Assembly: GCA_022036555.1 (NCBI GenBank)
Contig: CM039120.1
Coordinates: 31,025,716-31,089,715, forward strand
Source of the DNA: Microstegium vimineum
Taxonomy: Eukaryota > Streptophyta > Magnoliopsida > Poales > Poaceae
Reading direction: 5' to 3'
DNA: 64,000 nt
The first letter of the stretch is position 1. Every line of letters begins with the position of its first letter. The position numbers and the translations under genes were made by a program. Below are positions 46,701 to 56,639 of the stretch, piece by piece. Under the pieces are notes generated by a model. It saw nothing but the letters and a program-made list of their open reading frames with translations, did not search any database and was not told the origin of the DNA.

Positions 46701-47107
46701 AGGGGAAGCTGGAAACTACATGTTCCCGTTGGATCCTTAAGGGTTATTACTCTCATAGATGTATCGATCCCCACATTCCACTGTTTCATCCAATTCATTC
46801 CCAAAATAAAATCCAATACTAACCCAGGCAAAACCACCAAATCTAATTGGTACTTCTTATCTCCCAAGCTAAGGATTGCCCTTCGAATCACATGGTTCGT
46901 TAACGTATCAGCTCCAACTGAGCTGATCCGATAGGCATACCCCATTTCATCCATTTTAAACTCATATTTATGTGCAAAAGCTTGACTCATGAAAGAATGC
47001 GATGAACCAGAATCGAACAGCACAATTGCAGGGTGTTGGTTTATCGAAAACTTACCAGCTATCACCGGTTCTCCACCAGGGACCTCATCCATGGTGGTGT
47101 GATGCAC
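43671..47107 (-). pseudogene. pol of the Tekay element: protease, RT, RNase H, integrase, chromodomain
   Basis: Protease: IVLFDSGSSHSFMS near 47020. RT begins with ELPGLPPDRDVEF and SEWGCPALFVKKK and breaks at about 46162, where a few residues (the usual SFGL after YLVM) are lost with a frameshift. RT continues with FIDDILVYS (catalytic Asp pair). RNase H: VFCDASKNGLGCVL and YTDHKSLKYIF. Integrase: zinc region HPGSSKMYQDL...CDTCCRVKA, then D, D and E in SMDFITGLP, VFDRGPQF and YHPQTLGQTERLN. TGA at 44469-44471 replaces a probable Trp. The C-terminal part has YKVQWDRHDKRDATWETAEYL, a chromodomain-like fold thought to bind histone marks. The frame runs through the PPT and ends 66 bp inside the LTR. 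Confidence 0.92.
43738..43755 (-). other. Polypurine tract of the Tekay element
   Basis: On the minus strand it reads TTTAAGGGGGGAAGGGT and ends directly at the TGTAACACC start of the 3' LTR. Confidence 0.85.
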
Positions 47108-48249
47108 ACGAGCGGGGTAGGTGTTCTGCCTCTTCTACTAGGGAAGTGGGCACGCCCTTGAGAAATGCCCTTCCTATCCACAATTATAGCACGGACCCTT
47201 GACATAGCTGTTACCATTGTTGTTGTTATTATTGCCTCTTACTGCCTGGCCAGCCTTTGCAGGTGCCCTGTTAGCTTGGAAAGGAGCCTTGAAGTTCCTC
47301 TGCTGATTCCTGGGGAACTGGTTCCCTGGGCTCCTCCTTGGTGGTGACCTAAACCTAGCACCAGACACCGGGGGACGATAGGGAGGTCGCCCACCCATTG
47401 GTGCCAGGGGTTGTGACGGACCAGAAGAAAAGGCCCTCTTCTTGCTTTCAGCTGCAGCATAGCACTGATTGTTGCTTTCCTACGTCAGATAGTCACTGAT
47501 AAATGCATGGAAAGTTGACTTGCTATTGGTACCCAAAAACTTTTTCATTTCAGGGTTCAGTTCCCTCTTAAAGCTAGCAATCTTCTTGACATCAGAGTCC
47601 ACTAACTCTGGGCAGTAGTGTGATAAACTGTTGAACTGGTGCCCTGAGAAAGAGCCATGAATTCCTCAACCTTGAGAGTTGTCAGACCTGGTGGAATGTA
47701 GTTATTGCGGAATGCTGTTGTGAACCTGTCCCAAGTGATAGGAGCATTGGCAGGGAAGGTGGTACGAAAGTGTCTCCACCAAGTCCCTGCAGGACCCTGT
47801 AGCTGATGTGCTACATACTCCACTTTCAGAGCCTCGGTCAACCTCAGAAGACGAAACTTCTCCTCAATCGTGCCAATCCATTCTTCCACATCTAAGGGCT
47901 CCACTGCATCCTTGAAGACCGGTGGATTAGTCTGCTGGAACTCCTTGAACTGGTTGTACCTGTTAGCATCTTCTGCAGGTTGGCGAACATTTCCGCCAAG
48001 ACCTTGAGCTATGTTGCGGAGCAGATCCTCCACATTCCTCTGAGCTTCCTCAGTGTTCCGCTGACTACCCAGCATGGCATTCATGAACATTTCAGCGGAC
48101 AAAGGAGGTGGTGGTGGTGGTGGTGCTTGCTCATTGTGGTCACCAGCGTTTCCACCCAAGGTATTGTCTCCACCACCAGGAGCACTTGCGGAGGCAGCTG
48201 CGGTTGGAACACGGGTGCGATTATTGTTGCCACAGGTGTTGGTTGCCAT
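47108..48249 (-). pseudogene. gag of the Tekay element
   Basis: The ATG at 48249 opens an Asn/Ala-rich start with a Pro run, then a Retrotrans_gag core (PPVFKDAVEPLDVEEWIGTI, LQGPAGTWWRHF, WDRFTTAFRNNYIP, KVEEFMAL). A deletion with frameshift near 47650 removes part of the core, and the frame resumes at YCPELVDSDVKKIASFKREL. A Gly/Arg/Pro-rich linker and the knuckle GPCYNCG follow, where TAG replaces the next codon, then EGHFSRACPLP and two more TAG codons. All these stops fit former CAG codons. Non-functional. Confidence 0.88.
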
Positions 48250-49019
48250 CTGTTACAAGGACATTTCTGTGAGTACGGTCTCATAACCCAATTAAGCTGG
48301 GGAAGGTATTTTAATTCAATTTAAGGAAAGGAAGAACTTATGCAATGATATGACATGACATTATGATATGATGCATGCACGTTCTTACGTTCTCACAACC
48401 TATGAAGGATCCCATAAGAACCCTTTCTACCGTTAGGTTGGTGGCATACATCGATCTCTCATTAAACGTAACTATGCATACTACACGATAGCGCTGTTAT
48501 GTACCTGCAGAAAATTCATTTCAGCCCAAGAGAACAAACCCAATGTATAAAAATCATCGGGCACTTCCCGATACGTACTAGGTACATATCAGTTAGTTAC
48601 CAAAACCTTATGCACCAAGCTCGGAAAACCCACCCAACAATTCATACTCGCAGATATGTTTGCGTAAAGCTTGCATATCTTTAAGTAACCATATCACTCC
48701 CTAGACCAACGGTTGGAATGTCGTACTCTCACAACTCACAAATAGTTTTAATGCAATTTTCGAAACTTGTATCGTTCTTCCAAAGACCGATACCCCTGCA
48801 CCTTTTAAATATCCAGCATGAGCAAATCCCCGAACCAAGTTAGTACTTAGATAAGCCACCTGAACTAGTAACTGGGCATAAGGGATATGACCTAGGCACA
48901 CTTATAGTTTTGTTTTTCGAAGTGGAACGCACACAAAAACTTTTGGCAAATAGTTTGTATAAGAAAACTAAGTTTTTCTGGTTTGGAAATACAATGCGAA
49001 TAGTAATCAACCGAACCAT
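48250..49019 (-). other. Leader between PBS and gag of the Tekay element
   Basis: About 770 bp with no gene seen. It is moderately AT-rich, and its only open frames are short and unsupported. Confidence 0.6.
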
Positions 49020-49031
49020 GCTCCGATACCA
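49020..49031 (-). other. Primer-binding site, tRNA-iMet type
   Basis: On the minus strand it reads TGGTATCGGAGC, one base from the tRNA-iMet PBS, two bases from the LTR. Confidence 0.88.
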
Positions 49032-49033
49032 GC

Positions 49034-51061
49034 TGTAACAGAACCGTCCGAATTATAAGAGATCAAGTACTAAAGTAGCCGAATTAACTGCCGCTTAATA
49101 GCACTTGAGCCCATATAGTCCCGGTAGTCCGTGAAATCTCGAAGGATTTCAAACATTTCCACAATACAGCCAAGATCGAGATAGTTCAGTAGCACCATTC
49201 ACACGATATAAAGTTCAACATAACAAATTAGTATCGGAGTGCGAAGACTCAACAATTATTACAAACCATTGTTCAAATTGAAAGAGAAGCGGAAGTCTTT
49301 TAACACGATAATCTCCAAAGTAATTTTTAATAAAGTGCCAGACTAGGGACATATCCCACAACAGCAAAAGAAGAGTTTGGAAGTGACCAAGCCCATGGTC
49401 TAGAAGTCATCCCCAACGGGGTAGAGACAGTTCACACAATAACCATGCAGGAGCTGACCATCTGCAAAACAACATGGGATAAAACCCTGAGTACAAGAAG
49501 GTACTCAGCGAGACTTACACGCCATAAACGAAAATAAGGACTCCAAGGAAGATGAAGGCTTATGGTGGTTTAGCTGACTCTTTTGCGAAAAAGCATGCAA
49601 CTAACCTTTCAAGTTTTAGTAAGGATAAGTAACATCACTTTTAATAATATTACTTGTCATCTACATTAGCCACTAGTCTATGCCAGACATGTTGGAATTA
49701 AGCATACAAGAGATCCATCATCATTCCAGGCTTTCCATAAACTCGATCACCATCATTAGTTTCATAGTTGTGTAACTGTTGTCATTGCCCTAGTCAAGTG
49801 TTCTCTAACCAGGAGCGATGGCGATTCGAATCGGATTCCTACTCAGCTGAGGGGGTGTTTCCTACACAAACCACACTCACAAGCCACGTGAGCTACAGGT
49901 CACCGAAGACACTATTCGGGTAAAGTCGCGGGATGAACAGGGACCACGATACCCAGGGCCCACCCGAAAGTCAGCACGTGAGAAGGTCTTAAATCGCGAC
50001 CTGTGCTAGGCGAGCTAGGAGAGCGCATGCTCGGGGCGAGCTCCCCGCCGGCCATGGCGGCACGGCGGCGGCGGCTCACGGTGGGAGAGCGGCTGCGCCT
50101 TCGGCGCGGTGCGCGGAGCTGCGGTCGACGTCTACGGCGCGAGGGTACCCATGAACGAGGCCAGGGGAGGGAGAGGCGGCGCGGAACGGTGCGGCGGTGC
50201 TCGAAGCCGAGCTCGACGGCTTACTGTGGCTGACGAGCGGCGTCGCGGCTGGACGAAGGCGAGGCAGAGCTGGGATGTGCGCGGTGGTCGGCGGCGTGGA
50301 GTAGAGCGGCGGGAACAGCGCGGAGGCGATGGTGGCGCTCGGAGCGCTGCGTTGCTGCTGCTACTAGGGTTTGGCGAGGGAGAGAGCGAGAGCGAGGGAG
50401 ACAGAAAGGAGGGAGGGAGGACCGAGGCGCGTCCACTTCGGACCAAGACGCGCCTCGGCCAGAGCTCGGCATCCACGCGGCCGTCGTCGGCGGGCATGGC
50501 GGCCACGCGGCGCGCGGGAGCGCGTGGTGCGGGCGTAGGTGTAGCTACGGGCTGGCTTCGGCCACTAGGCCGAAAGTGGAGCGCCGGCCCACTTAAGCCA
50601 GATAAGCTTTTCTAATTTTGTTTTTCATTTTTATTTTTCCAAATTTGTTTCAAAACCCATTTTGATCAATTTCAAATGCTTTTCAGGTTTTTGGTGCAAA
50701 AACATAAGTTGCTCAGAATTTTAAACTGCACAGAAAAGCTTTAAACATTACAACCAAATTCGGTTTACTTTTTAAACTATAAAACCAAACTCAAATTAAG
50801 GCCTATGGAAACATTAATTCAAATATACTAAAGTCACTTTAGATTTCAGGAATTTAAACTTATTTCCATATCAAATTAAAGCATTAAACTCTAGGTTGTA
50901 ATTACTAAGATGGTTCAAGGTTAAACATATTAAACAATCAAAGATCATAGCAAAAGGAATTACACATGAAATGATGATGCTATGCATGAATGCTTCATGT
51001 GATGAATGCTTTAGGTTTAATTAAAAATAGTTTAATTATGCTTAATACTTGTGGTGTTACA
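49034..51061 (-). repeat. 5' LTR of the Tekay element (2028 bp, internally deleted)
   Basis: It matches 40429-43737 on both sides of a deletion that joins ...GACCTGTG to CTAGGCGAGC near 50006. It keeps part of the CpG-dense block at 50010-50600. Confidence 0.9.
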
Positions 51062-51540
51062 GTGGGCTCCCCCTGGTCGCCTCCAATCCTAGGTTGTCTC
51101 TCCCTTATATTCCACGTAGCCGCCGCCGTTGAGACTCGGGTTTTGTTTTAGAGTTTAGTTTTCCATGGAGAAACTGAATCGTTCATTGTAACTGTGTCGA
51201 TTAGTCCTTTTACAGTGATCCAAGGCCCCTCGTTCTTGATCTTCTCCACTGTGTCGATTAGTCCTTTGGAACCAAGTTCTTGAACCCTCTATTGATATTC
51301 GCATCATTCATAATTGCAATTTCAGATTGCGTGTTTATACCTTCTTGCTTGTGTTCTTCGATTCGCTTGCAGGAAAAGCCTTATTGGCGAGGTCAATCAA
51401 GTTGTGCTTGGTTGATAACCAACGGAACAGTGGTGTAACGGTTGCAGGGTTCGAATCGTGTCTGATTTGAAGCCGGATTGCCAACGTCGAGTTCTCCACA
51501 GATCGAACTTACCAGTTACCTTACGGAAGATCAGGCCACT
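51062..51540 (+). repeat. 3' LTR of the CRM-like element, middle part
   Basis: It resumes after the Tekay insertion and ends with the TSD CCACT (51536-51540) at the next insertion. The last 250 bp match 36955-37210. A further 8 bp of the LTR (CCTCATCA, 53474-53481) follow the solo LTR. Confidence 0.82.
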
Positions 51541-53468
51541 TGAGAGTCCCCATGTGTTTTGGTTTTGAGTAATTGATGAAACCCACCTAAGTACTAACCT
51601 TGATCTCTAAGTGTGAATCATGAGATAGGTTGATACATACCATGTGATGGAGCAAGGTGGATCATGTGGATGGCACAAGCTCTAGCATGGTGGTGGAAAG
51701 GAAAATGATGTGAAGGCAAAGGTGATTGCTAGGAACCTTTTTCGGTTTGGTGATCAAGACATCATAGAGGATGTGATCACATGTAGGATACATAGCTATA
51801 CTATTAAGGTGGGAGCTCTTAAGTATGATTACGGTTATCATGTGCCACTAGGTTCATATGCATTACATTAAAATCAATTGAACTAGTGGAAACAACCAAC
51901 TAAATCCAAGATAATTGTGAACTAAAAGCTAACACACATGCACAAGTGTTGGGATCACTTAGTGTTGGCTCTTGGAAGCTTGGAGAAGTTGGAGAAGTGT
52001 TGCGCAGCTCAAAAGAGCCTCGGACAGTGGTCCGGACGCAGGGTACATGGCCGATCCGGACCATCGGTGATGGGTCCGGAGGCATACCCTAGCGTGCCTG
52101 GCTGAGGAGATGAACCGGACGTTGTTTTAGGTCCGGACGCAGGGATCCGGACGCGCGTCCGGAGTCTGGCGCTCTCTGGAACCTCTCTGGAGAAGGCATC
52201 CGAACGCAGGATGATGGTCGGGTCGGTGAACCGGACATATTTTCGGAGTGGGAGAAAAAGAAGAAGGAGCTCTCGGGTTTCAGGAATTATATTTCCGGAC
52301 CCATGAACAGTCGAGTCCGAACGCTACTGTTGCAAGCGACCGGAGGCACGTGGCGCGCTGCGGTGCGCGCGGGATGAAGCCGATTCAAACGGCTAGGTGA
52401 CCAGACGTGTGTCCGTTGGTCCGGACTGCGCTTGGCGCACGACCGGAGGCTGCGTCCAAAGTGGCAAGCAGCAGCTGTCTCTCTGTGTGGGGGCGTCCGG
52501 ACGTTGTTGATGGTCCGAACCCCACACTGTTTCTTGCGTCCAGAGGTGGCGCAGAAAGTGTTTTTCAGTAGAAAAACGGCTAGTTGTGAGTGAGGGCTAT
52601 ATATAGCTATATGGCCGGCCCTTTGGGGCACTTCTTGCACATTCTCATCACTCACACACTTGTGTTCATTTGTGAGAAGCCCACCACTCATCCTCTAAAC
52701 ATATTTGACATATTCTAGAGAGATTGAGTGAATCCAAGTGCATTGCTTTGTTGATTGCATTCTAGTGGCACTTGGTGATCGTCGTCATCGCGGAGCTCTT
52801 GTTATTCTTCGAGGTTGCCACCTCCTAGACGGCTTAGTGCGACGAGGATCGTTGAGCGGAGGAAGGTGATTGTCTCCGGCTCCGATCGGTGGATTGTGAA
52901 GGGTTCTTGAACCTACCCCGCGGGAGTTCGCGAAAGGTATCTCTAGTGGATTGCTCGTAGCTTGGGGATCCCCATATTGTGTTGGTTGTGTGGCACCCTT
53001 GACGGGTTTGGCTTGGATTGCCAATTAGCGCGTGAACCTCCAAGTGGGTGTATCGCTACAACGGGGACTAGCTTGTTGGCAAACAAGTGAACCTCGGAGA
53101 AAAATCATTGTGTCAACTTGTCTCTTCGAGGATTTCATATTGTGATTGGTTATCTATTGGTTCTTCCCCTCGTGGTGGTATAACCCTTCTATCTCTAGCT
53201 TTGTATTACTTTTCTTTATTCTTGCAAAGTAGAGATTCTAGATTAGCTTGTGTAGCTTAGCTTAGTAGCTCTAATTGTCTAGCTCTTGTGTGTGAAATAG
53301 GATATATCTTGCTAGTAACTAGACTTGCTATAGGAGGCTTGCCGACCCTTGTAGTGCTAGAGCAAACTTGCTTATCGCCGTGTTTTATTCTAACAAGTTT
53401 GCTAAGTGTTGTTGTAGAAAATTTAATTAGGCTATTCACCCCCCCTCTAGCCATACCTAGACCTTTCA
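51541..53468 (+). mobile_element. Sirevirus-type solo LTR (1928 bp)
   Basis: Ends TGAGAGTCCCC and AGACCTTTCA; perfect TSD CCACT (51536-51540 and 53469-53473). It resembles the 3' LTR of element Y (27127-33341) in length, start, TATA position and downstream text (for example CTCTAGTGGATTGCTCGT and AATTAGCGCGTGAACCTCCA in both). It has an array of TCCGGAC-type boxes (52020-52530). Confidence 0.92.
52597..52606 (+). promoter_or_regulatory. Likely TATA box of the solo LTR
   Basis: CTATATATAG directly after the TCCGGAC-box array and about 30 bp before a CA-rich likely start region. Confidence 0.6.
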
Positions 53469-53481
53469 CCACTCCTCATCA

Positions 53482-54787
53482 GTGGTAGCAAGTCAATGAA
53501 TGTAAGGACAATGCGGAAAGTAATGCGGTATTAAGGAGCTAGAGATAGAAACCTTGACACGACGACGTTTTGCTGAGGTATCGAGGAGTCAACACTCCCC
53601 CGTAGTTCTCGTTAGAGCACCTCGCAAGGTATTGCTCCCCCTCAATCCCGCGCAAGGGATGAGTGCTCTTTACGAGCTGGTTCTTCGCCACTCCGGCTCG
53701 GTGAACCGCCCACAACCGATCACAAGTCGATGAAGAAGGGCCGCCGACAATCTTCCGGCGATCACCTTCCTCCGAGCACCACCGGACCGTCTAGGTGATG
53801 TCGATCACCAAGAGTAACAAGCCTTGATCTTCATTTGACTCAATCAAGCCTCACAACTAGAGTGGATGCCCACTTGAACTTTTGGATGAACTAGAGAAAA
53901 GGATGGATTCGCAAATCTCTCTCTATGGCTCTTGCTCTCTTCCCAACCTTCTCAAGCAACTCAACAAACGAAATGAGCAAAGAAAAGGTGGGAAGACAAA
54001 GGATGGGGGTATAAATACCCTCTCACTCACTCAGCCCTCGTGCTGAGAAACAGACAATTTAAGTTGGCGACGGACGCTCCGTCGCTAGCCCCAATGGGCT
54101 AGTTCCTGTTCACGTCAACAGGCGACGGACGCTCTGCCGCTTTGCGACGGATGCTGCGCCTCAACGTCCGGCGCCAACTGCCTGCTCTTGGGTTTCTAGG
54201 AAAATATTCCCGGACGCTCGCCAGCGTCCGACGCCCTTGCGACAGACGCGCCCGTCGCAAAATGAGCGATTTGGGAGCTCTCCCTGTTGGCGACGGACGC
54301 TCCAACGTGCTTACGTCAACGTCCGACGCCAGCGTCTAGCGCTCTCAGCCTCAGCGTCCGACGCCCAGAAAACTCCTCTCTCAACTTCGGTTTTCATCGC
54401 GATGAATATGGAAGTTGTTCTAGGATATCTTACGGTCACCATAGACTTGGTTAGAGCTAAGGAAGTCAAGTGTGCACCACACCTAAGTCAATCTACTGGT
54501 TTAGGCCCCTCTTGATAGTATGGTCAAAAGATCAAATAGAAGCCCTATCTATACTAAGTGCCCTTTATCTCCTTATGACACTTAGACCTATCATTGTAGG
54601 GTCTTCATCATGTCTCTTTGCAATCCGAAACAATATCCATCTTGAGGGTTTAATGGTAACCAATGATTCCCATTCACATTGATCACTATGGCTAAGCTAC
54701 ACATAACCTCTGTAAAACACACATTAGCCATAATAATCTTTTACTTGTCGTTAATCACCGAAACTAATAGGGCCATGATTCTTCACA
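53482..54787 (-). repeat. Sirevirus-type LTR in minus orientation, U5 end missing
   Basis: On the minus strand the start is near 54787 (TGTGAAGAATCATGGCCC, then TTTCGGTGATTAACGAC). GACGGACGCT / GCGTCCGACGCC boxes lie at 54065-54370, and a TATTTATA box near 54010. The C-run tail expected at the left is missing where the CRM-like LTR ends at 53481. The start is approximate. Confidence 0.55.
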
Positions 54788-56639
54788 GCCTAATATCGAT
54801 GACATCTTAATTTTTCTCTTCTTTATTTTTTTCTCTTGCGAAAGAAACAAAATTGATAAATCTGCTCTCTTGTACTCGAAATTTGCCACAATGGCACTGG
54901 TTAATTGTTATGATGGTAGGTCAGTATTTCGAATTGAATTTTCGTATACCGACCGTGTTCGATAGAATTTCGTTTGAATTGGTTTATTTTCGAAATTCAC
55001 AATATTTTGTAAGTTCGCGTTCGTTTTCGTGTTCAACTTTACCGTTTTCGCTTTTGTTTCCGTATTCAAAATGTAAAAGTAGAAAACGATTGAGGAGTCT
55101 TTCAACCGAGTTCGACCGTGTATAACATTTGTATCTCCAAATAAATTTATTAAAAAACTAGACTTAAAGCTCTTTCTAACTATATTAATTATATAGTATA
55201 AATATTAATTTTTTAATATATTTTAGACAAAGATTTTTTAAGTACAAGCGACAGATATTTAAGATGGATAAAATATTTAGGATCGAGGGAGAGACTTTGA
55301 TTAGAATCTCGATGTACATGTGTCCTAATTTAATTGGGAAAAGACCGTCAGTTTTTGGTCTTTCGAACTTATACCCACACCTTATTGAGATGCCTTCGAA
55401 GTTCCAAAACTTTACAAGATATTTTTGTCACATCAAATATTTAAATATATGCATAAAGTATTAAATATAAGTAAAATAATAACTAATTGTATAGTTTAGC
55501 TGTAATTTACAAGATGAATCTTTTAGACATAGTTATTACACTATCGTTAAACAAGTACAAATGAAAGAGCTACAATATCGTTTCTCTTAAAGTTTTTGCA
55601 TCTAAACCTTACTAACAAACTCATACCTAGAGATGAAAACGGATCGGATATAAACAGATATCACTGATATTACATTTATTTTTATATTTCTACATGGATT
55701 TAGATTTGACTACGGGTAGTATCAAGCTGGATATCATAGGATTTGTTATCAACAACATAAATATTCAAATACGGTACCCCCTCTAATATTCGGTCTCGGT
55801 CGAAAAATATTTTTTTGACCCCTACTTCCTTGCTGCAACGGGGCAACGGGGCTTGCGGCCTCTCACTTCCTTGCTGCAGCGGCGGCTGGCGGAGACAGCC
55901 GGTGTCGTTTTCCACCGTCCTATCCTCGCCGCATACGGCGTTGCCTCCTGATCTCCGAACCTGCGGCCACGTTTCTAGAGGTAACTGATCCAGCCGCCTA
56001 GTCTTTAGTTTTGCACTTGGCATCGCTCTATTCCAGGCTGCGGCGTGCAAGAGGCCAGGAGTTTTAGTTGGACTTTCCTGCGGGTCTGCTTGGTGATTCG
56101 ATTTGGGATGTGAATCGATTTTGGAAGAGCCTGTCGTTAGCGCAGGCCATCGCCATTCGCTTAGGTGATTAGTTCTTTGTTCCAGTCATTTTGGAGTGGC
56201 TCTAACTATTGAAGAGTCAGTAAGACTCTGTATTTTGGCATTCCAGGAACCATACTGGATTTAGACCGCCAAAGGAATGGGGATATTGCAATAATCACCT
56301 CTTTTGTTTGAGACTCAGTGCCCACAAATTTAGTTGGGAAATTGCACAAATTAACAGCTGCTGCGGCAATTCCACAGTACAGTATTCTGCTGAGTGGCTC
56401 GCAGCGGCACCTGCTCATTTTAGCTCAAGCGAACTACTAACTATGTAGCCTTTTGTCACTATAATATTGCTTATTGTTTCCTTTATATGCATGCTGAAGG
56501 CATAGATACACATATTGTCACATTTTGGCCACTATGTTTTGTTTTGTACTTCTACACTTGAGGTCACACGTTATACACTATATATACAATTGTAGTGAAG
56601 CTCCCTCATACTCAATTTATCTTCTTCTCTGTTCTTTGT
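54788..56639. other. Intergenic DNA downstream of the ABC transporter gene
   Basis: No gene is supported. The part at 54910-55120 resembles 34975-35170. The stretch 55130-55700 is AT-rich and may hold a small DNA-transposon remnant, but no inverted repeat could be paired. At 55810-56100 there is a GC-rich patch with a duplicated ACTTCCTTGCTGCA (55827 and 55867) and a possible splice donor (CTAGAGGTAACTGATCC near 55975), which could be a non-coding first exon on the plus strand. The 3' UTR of the transporter should fall in 56300-56639; no clear AATAAA was found. Confidence 0.4.

Larger units (their letters stand above)
40429..51061 (-). mobile_element. Complete Ty3/gypsy chromovirus of Tekay type, degenerate
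   Basis: The plus-strand LTR ends are TGTAACA and GTTACA; perfect TSD GTGGG at 40424-40428 and 51062-51066. Read on the minus strand: 5' LTR (51061-49034), PBS, leader, gag, protease, RT, RNase H, integrase, chromodomain-like tail, PPT, 3' LTR (43737-40429). The domain order with integrase last is diagnostic of Ty3/gypsy, and the C-terminal chromodomain plus long LTRs indicate the Tekay (Del) chromovirus lineage. The 5' LTR is about 1.28 kb shorter than the 3' LTR because of an internal deletion. Several stops and two frameshifts make it inactive. Confidence 0.93.
36955..53481 (+). mobile_element. CRM-like Ty3/gypsy element with gag-protease only, 5' LTR truncated, two insertions in the 3' LTR
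   Basis: A truncated 5' LTR, PBS, leader and gag-protease are followed directly by the 3' LTR; there is no RT, RNase H or integrase. The LTR ends correspond (36955-37216 against about 51288-51540 plus 53474-53481). The 3' LTR is interrupted by a complete Tekay element (TSD GTGGG) and by a solo LTR (TSD CCACT). The gag-protease text (YVSASDVEDDLAL, LLGRPWEFD, LHHGRTNKYTF) resembles grass chromoviruses of the CRM type; I hold that assignment with moderate confidence. Confidence 0.75.
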
